Origin: Corynebacterium caspium DSM 44850
GTDB lineage: Bacteria > Actinomycetota > Actinomycetes > Mycobacteriales > Mycobacteriaceae
DNA length: 64,000 nt
Reading direction: 5' to 3'
NCBI RefSeq assembly: GCF_030440555.1
Contig: NZ_CP047118.1
Coordinates: 1,178,001 to 1,242,000, forward strand
The notes beneath the pieces were generated by a model. The model ran no database searches. It worked only from the letters and a program-made list of their open reading frames with translations, and was not told the DNA's origin. Every line of letters starts with the position of its first letter. Within the stretch, counting starts at the first letter, position 1. Shown one piece after another: positions 52,007 through 59,992 of this stretch. Both the position numbers and the translations under genes were made by a program.

Positions 52007-53920
52007 TTAACTATTGCGAGCCTTCTCACGAGAACGCGCCCGGGAGCGCTCATTAGCAGCCAAAATAACCTTGCGAACTCGCAGTGCGCTCGGAGCTACC
52101 TCGATGCATTCATCATTACCACAGAATTCCATGGCTTCATCAAGAGTCAAGCTGTGGGCTTTATTCAAGGTAACAGTGGTATCGGCAGAAGCCGCACGCA
52201 TATTGGTGAGCTTCTTTTCGCGAGTGACATTTACGTCCATGTCCTCATCGCGGTTATTTTGGCCAACGACCATGCCTTCATAAGTTTCCGCACCAGGCTC
52301 TACGAAGAAGCTGCCACGGTCTGAAAGATTCTGCAAAGCATAGGCGGTGACCTTGCCGGCACGGTCAGAAACTAGCGAGCCAGAGGCACGTCCCTTAATC
52401 TCGCCTACCCACGGACCCATGCCATCGCCATAGGAGTTGGCAATACCAGTGCCGTGAGTTTCTGTCATAAAGGTGGTACGGAATGAAATTAGGCCACGCG
52501 CAGGAACCCGGTATTCCATGCGTATCCAGTTAGAACCAGGGGTGGAACCCATGGAAATCATTTGGCCTTTACGGGCGGCCATAAGCTGTGTGATATTTCC
52601 CTGATATTCCGAGGGAACGTCAATAACCATGTGCTCAAAAGGTTCATGGAGCTTGCCATCAATTAGCTGAGTAACTACCTGCGGCTTACCGACAGTGAGC
52701 TCAAAGCCTTCCCGACGCATGGTCTCGACCAAAATGGACAAAGCCATTTCGCCACGTCCTTGGACCTCCCAAGCATCGGGACGCTCGGTATTAAGTACCC
52801 GAATGGAAACGTTACCGATTAGCTCTTGGTCCAGGCGAGCCTTTACCACGCGCGCGGTGAGCTTATCGCCGCCGCCTCGACCAGCCATGGGAGAGGTATT
52901 AACCCCGATGGTCATCGAGATTGCCGGCTCATCAACAGTGATACGCGGAAGGGCAACGGGATGATTAACATCGGCGAGGGTATCGCCAATCATGATTTCA
53001 TCAATGCCAGATATTGCCGCAATATCGCCTGCTACTACCTCTTGAGCAGGAACGCGATTAAAGCCCTTGGTCACCATGAGTTCTGCAATGCGCACATTCT
53101 TGGTGTGCTGATTGCCTTCTTCGTCATAGTGGATCCAAGCCACGGTATCGCCTTTACGCAAAACGCCGGCGTGCACTCGAACCAAGGCAATACGCCCAAG
53201 GAAAGAGCTGGAGTCCAGGTTGGTGACGTGAGCCTGCAAAGGGGCATCGATAGCAGCTGCGGGGGCCGGAATGACCTCATAGATGACATCGAATAGGGCC
53301 TGTAGATCTTCTTTATCAGGAAGATTGGCATTGCCAGGATTCACCGTGGAGGCCCGGCCAGCGCGGCCCGAGGCATAAAGTACCGGGAGATCTAGCAGCT
53401 GTTCTGCGGCTTCGGCTGCTTCGGGATCTTCCAGGCCAGCGCCTAGCTCAAGAAGTAAGTCTTGGGATTCTTCAACAACCTCATCGATGCGGGCATCGGG
53501 GCGGTCGGTCTTATTAACTAGAATAATGACCGGCATTTTGGCCTCAAGGGCCTTAGTCAGCACGAAACGAGTCTGTGGGAGCGGGCCTTCGGATGCATCG
53601 ACAAGCAAAACGACGCCATCAGCCATGGTTAGCGCACGCTCAACCTCACCGCCGAAATCGGCGTGACCTGGGGTGTCAATAACATTAATGACTAGGTCAG
53701 CACCGTCTTTACCAACACCTTTACGGGTGATGGCGGTGTTTTTAGCCAAAATGGTAATGCCTTTTTCTCGCTCCAGATCCCCGGAGTCCATGACCCGGTC
53801 AGCAATCTCACCGTGGTCGCCAAAAACCCCCGATTGCTCAAGCATGGCGTTAACCAGCGTAGTTTTACCATGGTCAACGTGGGCGACAATGGCAACATTG
53901 CGAAATTCAGGATGCAGCAC
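52007..53920 (-). CDS. typA: Translational GTPase TypA/BipA
   Basis: A 637-residue GTPase of the elongation-factor type. The G1 motif is AHVDHGKTTL, switch II DTPGHADFGGEVER, and G4 NKTD, followed by domain II and EF-G-like domains III and V and the TypA-specific C-terminus. TypA binds the ribosome and helps with 50S assembly and growth under stress. GTG 53920 has AAGGAGA at good spacing. Upstream in the minus direction lies TATAAC as a possible -10. Confidence 0.96.
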   Translation of the reverse strand: MLHPEFRNVAIVAHVDHGKTTLVNAMLEQSGVFGDHGEIADRVMDSGDLEREKGITILAKNTAITRKGVGKDGADLVINVIDTPGHADFGGEVERALTMADGVVLLVDASEGPLPQTRFVLTKALEAKMPVIILVNKTDRPDARIDEVVEESQDLLLELGAGLEDPEAAEAAEQLLDLPVLYASGRAGRASTVNPGNANLPDKEDLQALFDVIYEVIPAPAAAIDAPLQAHVTNLDSSSFLGRIALVRVHAGVLRKGDTVAWIHYDEEGNQHTKNVRIAELMVTKGFNRVPAQEVVAGDIAAISGIDEIMIGDTLADVNHPVALPRITVDEPAISMTIGVNTSPMAGRGGGDKLTARVVKARLDQELIGNVSIRVLNTERPDAWEVQGRGEMALSILVETMRREGFELTVGKPQVVTQLIDGKLHEPFEHMVIDVPSEYQGNITQLMAARKGQMISMGSTPGSNWIRMEYRVPARGLISFRTTFMTETHGTGIANSYGDGMGPWVGEIKGRASGSLVSDRAGKVTAYALQNLSDRGSFFVEPGAETYEGMVVGQNNRDEDMDVNVTREKKLTNMRAASADTTVTLNKAHSLTLDEAMEFCGNDECIEVAPSALRVRKVILAANERSRARSREKARNS

Positions 53921-54080
53921 GAAAGGGGTCTCCTTGGAGAAAAAGTTATAGAACGAGGATCCACCTTACTCCCCCAACCCCAGCAGCGCGAACGTAACAC
54001 CACCGCAAGACTTTAGGATAGCCCCTATATAACCTCTTATAACCTCCTTGGAAGAGTTTATCTAAAACTTCTCAACCCTG

Positions 54081-54108
54081 TTGACTCTATAAGACATGAG
54101 GCTAGAGT
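54081..54108 (+). promoter_or_regulatory. Promoter of secreted-protein gene, probably leaderless
   Basis: TTGACT and TAGAGT are separated by 16 bases. The predicted transcription start coincides with GTG at 54116, so translation probably begins at the 5' end of the mRNA. Confidence 0.55.
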
Positions 54109-54115
54109 GATTGGT

Positions 54116-54823
54116 GTGACTAATATGAGGATGCTGTCTCGCGCAGCTTTGGCCAGCTTGCTACTCGGACTAACCATAAACCCAGCCGCCCAGGCCAATC
54201 CGGTATTCCAAGCGCTGCACTCCTCCGGAGAAGCCCTCGCCAACCTCGCCCCCACCGACCAGCTAGGGCGCCCCAATGCCCAACTCCTTGCCCAATCAAG
54301 CGAACTAGCCAACCAACCCTGGGTACCCGACCAAATTCGCACCGCAATCCAAGCAGCCGTCGAATTTTATAGCACCCCCGCAGACCTCAATGCCGCTGGC
54401 CTAGTAAACGGCGGCCCCAAAATCACCCAATTCTACTGGCCCACCATCGCAGGCTCCTGCATCGACGGCACCCAAACCTCCGTAGGCACCGCAATAGCTG
54501 TCCCCGGCGAAACTGTGATTCCCTCCCCCGGCGCAGGACCCGACGAAACCGTCTTCCTCTTCACCGCCCTGGGCACTAGCCCCGCTGCCCCCGGAACACA
54601 CCCCATGGTAGTGCAATGGCGCAACCTCAACACCGGACAACACGGAGAAGTAGCCCTGGGAAATCACGGCATAAACCCCACCGGACCCGCCACCATTTCC
54701 GCCACCGCCCCTACGGGAAGAGGAAATATTGTGGCCCTTCTCAAAGGCAGCGTCCATACCACCGGAGAACACCCCTCCACCTGCACCTACGCTCCCACCG
54801 TCGCTCTGATCGAGGCCCCATAA
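54116..54823 (+). CDS. Secreted protein of unknown function
   Basis: About 235 residues with a signal peptide (RAALASLLLGLTINPAAQA) and no membrane anchor. The mature protein has two Cys likely to form a disulfide (one in AGSCIDGTQ, one in STCTYAP) and is rich in Gly, Pro and Thr. The pattern resembles conserved secreted proteins of Corynebacteriales, but I cannot name a family with a known role. The frame opens at GTG 54107; I prefer GTG 54116 because of the promoter. The stop codon overlaps the next ATG (TAATG), so both genes are coupled. Confidence 0.7.
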   Translation: MTNMRMLSRAALASLLLGLTINPAAQANPVFQALHSSGEALANLAPTDQLGRPNAQLLAQSSELANQPWVPDQIRTAIQAAVEFYSTPADLNAAGLVNGGPKITQFYWPTIAGSCIDGTQTSVGTAIAVPGETVIPSPGAGPDETVFLFTALGTSPAAPGTHPMVVQWRNLNTGQHGEVALGNHGINPTGPATISATAPTGRGNIVALLKGSVHTTGEHPSTCTYAPTVALIEAP

Positions 54824-55410
54824 TGGTTGACGCCCACAACTTGCACCCAGTTAAGGAAGAACTTTTCGACACCGCCACCTATACCAATACTGACCCCAAA
54901 GGATTCCTCCGGGAAGTAGACGTATATAAAGTCACCGATTTCGGCCTCTACATGGCCCGCGGCTCCGACCACCCCCGCTTCGGATACCTTGAATCCTGGC
55001 TCCTGCCATCCGTAGGCTTGCGGGCAAATATCTTCCATAACCGCCCCGGCCAAACCACCGGCCTCCAAGACTTTTATTTCGACGTAGCTGACATAACCAT
55101 CGACGGCACCACCTGGCACACCCGCGACCTCTACGTAGACCTAATCTCAAATACCGGCACCCCCATCGAAGTATTAGACATAGACGAACTATCCGCCGCT
55201 ACCGCCGCCCACCTAATCACCGCCGACGACGCCGAACGCGCCATAAATATCACCCTCCGAGCAGTAGAAGGCATCACCAGACACCACGATGACCCCATGG
55301 AATGGCTTGCCAAACTCGGATACCCCCTCACCTGGGCCGCAAAAAACGACATAGAACTAACACCCAACGGCAGCAACAGCAGCAACGATACGCGCAGCCA
55401 ACTCCCCTAA
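54823..55410 (+). CDS. DUF402 family protein
   Basis: A 195-residue soluble protein with the DUF402 pattern: HTRDLYVDLIS, then VLDIDELSAATAAHLIT with conserved acidic residues that bind metal in characterised relatives. Some family members are nucleoside di/triphosphatases or part of RNA-related enzymes; the role in corynebacteria is not established. ATG 54823 overlaps the preceding stop. The last 54 bases overlap the convergent kinase gene, and the C-terminal 20 residues are low-complexity. Confidence 0.75.
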   Translation: MVDAHNLHPVKEELFDTATYTNTDPKGFLREVDVYKVTDFGLYMARGSDHPRFGYLESWLLPSVGLRANIFHNRPGQTTGLQDFYFDVADITIDGTTWHTRDLYVDLISNTGTPIEVLDIDELSAATAAHLITADDAERAINITLRAVEGITRHHDDPMEWLAKLGYPLTWAAKNDIELTPNGSNSSNDTRSQLP

Positions 55411-55923
55411 ATCCTGCCCCTCCAACTCCAAATCAACCGGCACATCCCCCGGCCCACCCGGAGCAAAATGCTGGTCCTCCTGGGCAGCCCACATATCCCA
55501 ACACGGCGCATAAAAAGGATCACGGGCCAAAGCCCTTTGCTTACGCGTCGACACCTCCGCATTCAAACGAACCGAAAGCACCCCTCCCCTACGCTTCGCA
55601 GCCCTAAGAGACGCTGCCGTAACCGAACCTACCCCCTCCACAATCAAATTTCCCGACGGCACCGAAACCCAAGCAGCACGCTGCCCAGACCCCCAATCCC
55701 AGCGCCAGAACCCCGGATTCCCCACGGCCAAAACGTCCTCCGCCACCATCCGAGACCCTGTCGCTAGACCTTCCCAACCCGGATAAAAATCATCCAGATG
55801 TACCACCGGGAAGCTCAACAAATCCCCCAAATGACCAGCCAAGGTAGTCTTTCCCGAACCTGAGCGGCCATCAACCAGAATCGTCAATGCCGGCGCTACC
55901 AATGATGCATGCAACACCGACAC
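55357..55923 (-). CDS. P-loop kinase, uridine-kinase-like
   Basis: About 188 residues. Walker A is VDGRSGSGKTT near the N-terminus, followed by VVHLDDFYPGWEGL, the substrate-side Asp-Asp motif of phosphoribulokinase/uridine-kinase-type enzymes, and a lid with STRKQRALARDP. GTG 55923 begins one base after the EcfT stop, so it is the fourth gene of the ykoE-ecfA-ecfT operon. The substrate is not known. Since the operon is under a TPP riboswitch, a thiamine-pathway substrate is possible, but simple cotranscription is also possible. Confidence 0.7.
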   Translation of the reverse strand: MSVLHASLVAPALTILVDGRSGSGKTTLAGHLGDLLSFPVVHLDDFYPGWEGLATGSRMVAEDVLAVGNPGFWRWDWGSGQRAAWVSVPSGNLIVEGVGSVTAASLRAAKRRGGVLSVRLNAEVSTRKQRALARDPFYAPCWDMWAAQEDQHFAPGGPGDVPVDLELEGQDLGELAARIVAAVAAVGC

Positions 55924-55924
55924 C

Positions 55925-56665
55925 CTAGGCCCCCAAAAATCTAAACGCACCCAGAGCAACCGAAACGGCTACCGACACCGAAGACATTAACGCAGCCAAG
56001 CCTAAAAACAAATAATCGCGCAAAACAAAGACCGACTCCCTCCCCCACGTACGAGAAGGAAAACGACCAAAACCACGCGCCTCCATAGCCGTCGCCAACT
56101 TCCCTCCCCGACGAATCGACAACACCAAAAGTCCAAACAACATCGAAAAAGCCCGCCGCACCCGCGCAACATCCGCCAACCCCCGCGAACGACGCGCCAA
56201 CGCCATCGCCTCCCAATCCTCACGGAAAAGCGACACCAACCGGACACCCGCCATCGCCCCAATCACAAACCTCGCAGGGAGCCGCAAAATCTGCGCCAAA
56301 CCATCCCCAAGATCCGTGGCATCAATATCGCCCAACCACAAAACAACCGGCACCCCCAACGCTAAAACCCGCAACATAATAGCCACTGCGAGACCCAAAG
56401 AATTATCAGAAATTTTCGCAAATAAAAATTCCACATAAATATGTCCCCCCGGACGCCCATAAAGCGCCATAGAGACACCCGCAATAGGAGCCGCCAACCC
56501 CAAGGGAAACAAACTCCGCCACCGCTGCCACGGAATACGTACAGCTAAAGACACCAAAATAGACAAAAACAACGACACCCCAGCCGAAATAATATCCACA
56601 CTCAACAACAAAGGTGCCGTAACTAAAAAGACCCCCAAAACGCGTGCAACAGGATTAAGCATCAT
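55925..56665 (-). CDS. Energy-coupling factor transporter T component (EcfT/CbiQ type)
   Basis: A 246-residue membrane protein with about five helices. The cytoplasmic signature with two short Ala-Arg-Gly-like motifs is visible: MALARRSRGL and LATAMEARGFG, which contact the ATPases. It overlaps the ATPase gene by 4 bases. It belongs to the operon headed by the ykoE-type S component and therefore should serve thiamine or hydroxymethylpyrimidine uptake. Confidence 0.88.
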   Translation of the reverse strand: MMLNPVARVLGVFLVTAPLLLSVDIISAGVSLFLSILVSLAVRIPWQRWRSLFPLGLAAPIAGVSMALYGRPGGHIYVEFLFAKISDNSLGLAVAIMLRVLALGVPVVLWLGDIDATDLGDGLAQILRLPARFVIGAMAGVRLVSLFREDWEAMALARRSRGLADVARVRRAFSMLFGLLVLSIRRGGKLATAMEARGFGRFPSRTWGRESVFVLRDYLFLGLAALMSSVSVAVSVALGAFRFLGA

Positions 56666-57993
56666 AAAACCTCCACCCGATGATCACCTAAAGACGCAAT
56701 AAAATAAGGATCATGAGTGACAGAAATAACCGTAGTACCGCTATTAACAATCTCCCTTAATAAAGAAACTAATTCCACAAACGTCTCCTCATCCTGCCCA
56801 AAAGTAGGTTCGTCAAGAATCAAAAGACGAGGCGAAACAACCAACGCTGCCCCCACAGAAAGCCGACGTTTTTCTCCCCCAGACAGAGAAAAAGGATTGG
56901 CATCACGGAGATGAGTAAGGCGAAGACGCTCCAAAAGCTCCCCCCTACGAGAAGGATTTTCACGTCCCGTGACCCGTTCACCAACCATCAATTCTTCCTC
57001 CACGGTACGTGCCACAAACTGATGTTCCGGATCCTGCGATACCATCCCTATACGAGAAGCGAGATCTTTAGAACTCCATTTATGCGGAGGTTTCACCAAT
57101 CCGTCAGCCAAAAACGGGTGTAGTTTTAGCTCCCCCCGTTTGGGCGGGATCAAGCCCGCAAGAGTTAACGCAAGAGTAGATTTTCCAACGCCATTACGTC
57201 CGGTAATGACTGTCGAAGATCCCATAGGTATACGAAAACTACGAGAAGGGCCCCACCGAGTTAATAAATCATTGGCAGTAAGCAGATCTACGTCACCCGC
57301 CCTAAGAGAAGGGGGAAGCTTAGGCCTCGGAGGAAGCTCAGTCACCGAGATCTCATCGATACCCCCACTACGGGAAACCCTTAAAAACTTCGTGGCAAAC
57401 TCCGACCAAAGCTCATGATTATGCTCCACAATGATTATCGTCGCCCCGGTCTCCTCCGCCACGTGATTTAACGCAGAAACAACCTCGCGTTGACCCTCAG
57501 GATCCAAATTCGCGGTGGGCTCATCCAATAAAATCAGATCAGCCCCCATCGCAATCACCCCAGCCAAGGCCAACCGCTGCTTTTGCCCGCCAGATAATCG
57601 CTTTGTGGGATGATCCAACGGTAAATCCAAGCCAACCAACGAAAGCGCCTGCCGAACTCGCGGCCAAATTTCATCCCTAGGGATACGAAGATTCTCACAG
57701 CCAAAAGCGACATCGTCACCGACTCTAGAAGCAATCACCTGCGAATCCGGATCCTGTAAAACCATCCCGACGGTAGCATCACCAATATCTAGAGAACCTT
57801 GCTGTTCCCCCTCATCCTGATTCGCAAGAAGACCAGCGATGGCAGCCAATAAAGTGGACTTGCCCGAACCAGAAGGACCAGTGAGTAAAACTTTCTCCCC
57901 CGGGAGAACCTCAAAAGATACCTCCCGTAGTACGGGAAGCGAACGAGAAGCATGACGCCATGAAAAACCCTGCGCCTTAACAAAAGCTCCCAT
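56662..57993 (-). CDS. Energy-coupling factor double ATPase
   Basis: A 443-residue protein with two ABC ATPase domains in one chain. The first has GPSGSGKST, LSGGQKQRL and LLDEPTANLD; the second has GRNGVGKST, LSGGEKRRL and LILDEPTFGQDE. Fused EcfA1-EcfA2 proteins of this kind accompany YkoE-type transporters (YkoD-like). It drives vitamin uptake together with the T and S components. The gene starts 3 bases after the S-component gene. Confidence 0.92.
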   Translation of the reverse strand: MGAFVKAQGFSWRHASRSLPVLREVSFEVLPGEKVLLTGPSGSGKSTLLAAIAGLLANQDEGEQQGSLDIGDATVGMVLQDPDSQVIASRVGDDVAFGCENLRIPRDEIWPRVRQALSLVGLDLPLDHPTKRLSGGQKQRLALAGVIAMGADLILLDEPTANLDPEGQREVVSALNHVAEETGATIIIVEHNHELWSEFATKFLRVSRSGGIDEISVTELPPRPKLPPSLRAGDVDLLTANDLLTRWGPSRSFRIPMGSSTVITGRNGVGKSTLALTLAGLIPPKRGELKLHPFLADGLVKPPHKWSSKDLASRIGMVSQDPEHQFVARTVEEELMVGERVTGRENPSRRGELLERLRLTHLRDANPFSLSGGEKRRLSVGAALVVSPRLLILDEPTFGQDEETFVELVSLLREIVNSGTTVISVTHDPYFIASLGDHRVEVL

Positions 57994-57996
57994 TAT

Positions 57997-58602
57997 TTAA
58001 ATCACTTGCCGAGTTTCTCGTCCAGCAGAAAAGCGGTCCAGCACTCCGGTTTGCGCCAATGAGCGCATCAACATATAACCCAGCAGCCCGGCTAAGAAAG
58101 CCCCCGAAATTGCCAAACATGAGAGGTAAGTCAGGTTGTAAGAGAGAGATTTTGCGAAGTTTGCGCGGGTGACCAGTTCTAAGGCCCATGCACCTGCTCC
58201 TGCCCCAATACCGCTAAGTATTGCTACGGGAAGGGTGAATTTACGATAAAAGAACATAGCCAGGACAATTTCTGCCCCGATGCCCTGTGCGAGACCAGAT
58301 AGTACCGTCTCAATACCCCAAATATTTCCTAGTACTGCCGATACGCACGCTGCGAGTACTTCCACATAGATGGCAGCACCTCTCTTACGGATTATTATTC
58401 CCCCTAGTACGCCTCCTAGAAGCCATATACCTGCAACTAATCCTCCTAGTCCAGGTGTAAATGCGTCGAGGGCTACAAACCATGCGTATCCGATGGAGTT
58501 CCATATCCAAAATATGAGCCCGCAAGCGACAGCGATTACTGAGGCTACGACGATGTCTAGGACTCTCCATGAGTTTTTATTTGAGCTGCGTGAGTTAGAC
58601 AC
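57997..58602 (-). CDS. Thiamine-pathway ECF transporter S component (YkoE type)
   Basis: A 201-residue membrane protein with five to six helices. The family pattern is visible: RVLDIVVASVIAVACGLIFW near the N-terminus and AAIYVEVLAACVSAVLGNIWG in the middle. YkoE proteins bind hydroxymethylpyrimidine or thiamine. The assignment is confirmed by the TPP riboswitch directly upstream. GTG 58602 is preceded by AAGGAAGG at seven bases, located inside the riboswitch. Confidence 0.9.
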   Translation of the reverse strand: MSNSRSSNKNSWRVLDIVVASVIAVACGLIFWIWNSIGYAWFVALDAFTPGLGGLVAGIWLLGGVLGGIIIRKRGAAIYVEVLAACVSAVLGNIWGIETVLSGLAQGIGAEIVLAMFFYRKFTLPVAILSGIGAGAGAWALELVTRANFAKSLSYNLTYLSCLAISGAFLAGLLGYMLMRSLAQTGVLDRFSAGRETRQVI

Positions 58603-58603
58603 T

Positions 58604-58692
58604 CAGATTCCTTCCTTTCGCCGGCATTATCCGGATCAGGTTCAGCGGTTTTTCTCAGCCTTACGTCTGGTAAAGCACCCGCGGTTATCTGT
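58604..58692 (-). ncRNA. TPP (thiamine pyrophosphate) riboswitch
   Basis: On the minus strand the conserved TPP aptamer elements appear in order: CGGGTGC, GGCTGAGA, ACC, TGAACCTGATCCGGATAATG and CCGGCG, then AAAGGAAGG. The basal helix P1 can form between CAGAT (58688-58692) and ATCTG (58604-58608). The ribosome-binding site of the ykoE-type gene lies between the core and this closing strand, and the GTG start follows two bases after it, so ligand binding should block translation initiation. The stop codon of the upstream DUF222/HNH gene is inside the aptamer. Confidence 0.92.
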
Positions 58693-59851
58693 TTGTCGCT
58701 ACTATATCTGATTCTTGATATTTTTGGTTTGCCCAGACTCGTCCGGATTTATTAACGGAGGGATGTTTGTTGAATTCCAGTTTTGTGCCGTTTGGTGGCC
58801 GGTATCCTGCTTGTTTGGTTTCTGGGTGTCTCTCTAGTCTCCCGTTTAGGGGGCGGTTGGGATCGTCGTCGTTTGCAGCGTTGTGGGGTGCGCAGGCTTT
58901 TAGCAAGTTTGGCAGGTTGGTTTCTCCTCCGTTTTTGTAGGCTGTTATATGGTGTGATTGGCAATGGTTGGCTGGACGTTCGCAATCGGGGTGGGCGCAC
59001 ATTATTTGGTCGACGGAGAGCAGTAAGTCCTGGATTGGGGTGGCGAATCGGCTTCGGCCTGCGTGGATGATTTCGTTTTTGAAGTAGAGGACGTGGAAGA
59101 AGTCTTCCTCTAGCTTCATGTGGGCGAATTCTGCGTAGGTGTGTTCGTGGCCGTTGGTGTCGATGAGGTATCCGTCGCGACCGGGTTTTAAATCATCTGC
59201 GCTTAGAAGGATGCAGGTGCGTTTGGGCTGGTTTAACGGGTTTTCGATTTGGTCTTTTCCAAGGTGTGCGAGCAATGCGTCAACCATTGCTTGTTCTTGG
59301 CTGAGGTTTGGGTTTTTGTTTATGGCGTGGCGGGCTGTCGGATATATTAGGTTGTTTAATTCAGCCATGTCTGCTGCTGGTAGTGAAAGTGTGGCATGGC
59401 ATACTCCCATTGCGTCGGACTGCAGGCTTAGTCTTAAGCCGCGGCGTTTCCACGAGTCTTTGCGGGTTACGTGGTTTCTTTCTCGTAGGAGGCTGTTGGC
59501 TTTTTGTTTTAATTCCACGCAGGTTAGAGCTGGTGCGCTTTGGGTTAGTTCTGTGCGAAAATCTGCTCTTTTGGTGGGGTTGTTCAGGAGTTTGACGGCG
59601 CGATTTATGACGGATAGTTTGTCTAGGCTGAATCCTTTTGAGAGGGATCGTGCAGTGGCTTGGGCGGCTTTATTTTCGGTTGGCCCAAATAGTGCGCTTC
59701 CTACTGCGATTCCGGTGCTTACTGTGACCGGGGCTATTCCGTATTTGCGGGATAGTGTTTTGACGGCTGCTTTGGTTTCTTGGGCTGCCCGATAGAAGGC
59801 CTCCGCTAGTTCGAGGCCTTGGTCGAAGCGGAATGCGTCGTCGAGGTTCAT
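58685..59851 (-). CDS. DUF222 / HNH endonuclease-like protein
   Basis: A 388-residue protein of the mycobacterial 13E12-repeat type: a helical DUF222-like N-terminal region (to about residue 260) and a C-terminal HNH motif, CAHPDCERPANHCQSHH followed by GGETNLPNL and CAPHNAAND. The Cys pairs bind zinc and the His residues form the nuclease site. Such proteins are numerous in actinobacteria and often near mobile DNA; function is unknown. Its coding strand is rich in C and A, the opposite of the operon downstream on the same strand. Confidence 0.82.
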   Translation of the reverse strand: MNLDDAFRFDQGLELAEAFYRAAQETKAAVKTLSRKYGIAPVTVSTGIAVGSALFGPTENKAAQATARSLSKGFSLDKLSVINRAVKLLNNPTKRADFRTELTQSAPALTCVELKQKANSLLRERNHVTRKDSWKRRGLRLSLQSDAMGVCHATLSLPAADMAELNNLIYPTARHAINKNPNLSQEQAMVDALLAHLGKDQIENPLNQPKRTCILLSADDLKPGRDGYLIDTNGHEHTYAEFAHMKLEEDFFHVLYFKNEIIHAGRSRFATPIQDLLLSVDQIMCAHPDCERPANHCQSHHITAYKNGGETNLPNLLKACAPHNAANDDDPNRPLNGRLERHPETKQAGYRPPNGTKLEFNKHPSVNKSGRVWANQKYQESDIVATNR

Positions 59852-59896
59852 AGCTTGGACTTTAAGAGAGTTGTTTGGGGGCTGGTGGGGCTAAAA

Positions 59897-59945
59897 GAAA
59901 AATGTGGATAACTTCCTCGTATTACGAGAAGGGTTATCCACATTT
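59897..59945 (-). terminator. Terminator of peptide-transporter operon with two DnaA-box sequences
   Basis: AAATGTGGATAAC (59900-59912) and GTTATCCACATTT (59933-59945) form a 13-bp perfect stem, extended by a second stem TCGT/ACGA around ATT. On the minus strand a TTTTTCTTTT tract follows, so it ends the dpp-like operon. Each arm contains a perfect TTATCCACA DnaA box in opposite orientation. Confidence 0.8.
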
Positions 59946-59992
59946 GCCTGGGTGAAATCTCTCCCTTAGGAACCGCTGGGGGGGACGTCGCG

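Noticed and set aside
54616..54822. Upstream extension of the DUF402 frame
   Set aside because: Its residues are Arg/His/Pro-rich and lie in another frame over the secreted-protein gene; the ATG at 54823 is well placed after the stop.
58783..59795. Several + strand ORFs of 95-218 residues, partly hydrophobic
   Set aside because: They are antisense to the DUF222/HNH gene, whose zinc and HNH motifs show the true frame; the G/T-rich strand gives long spurious Val/Leu/Gly frames.
58000..59950. Chromosomal replication origin
   Set aside because: Skew switch and two DnaA boxes are present, but there is no dnaA, dnaN or box cluster, the gene set is not the usual origin neighbourhood, and the boxes form a terminator stem.
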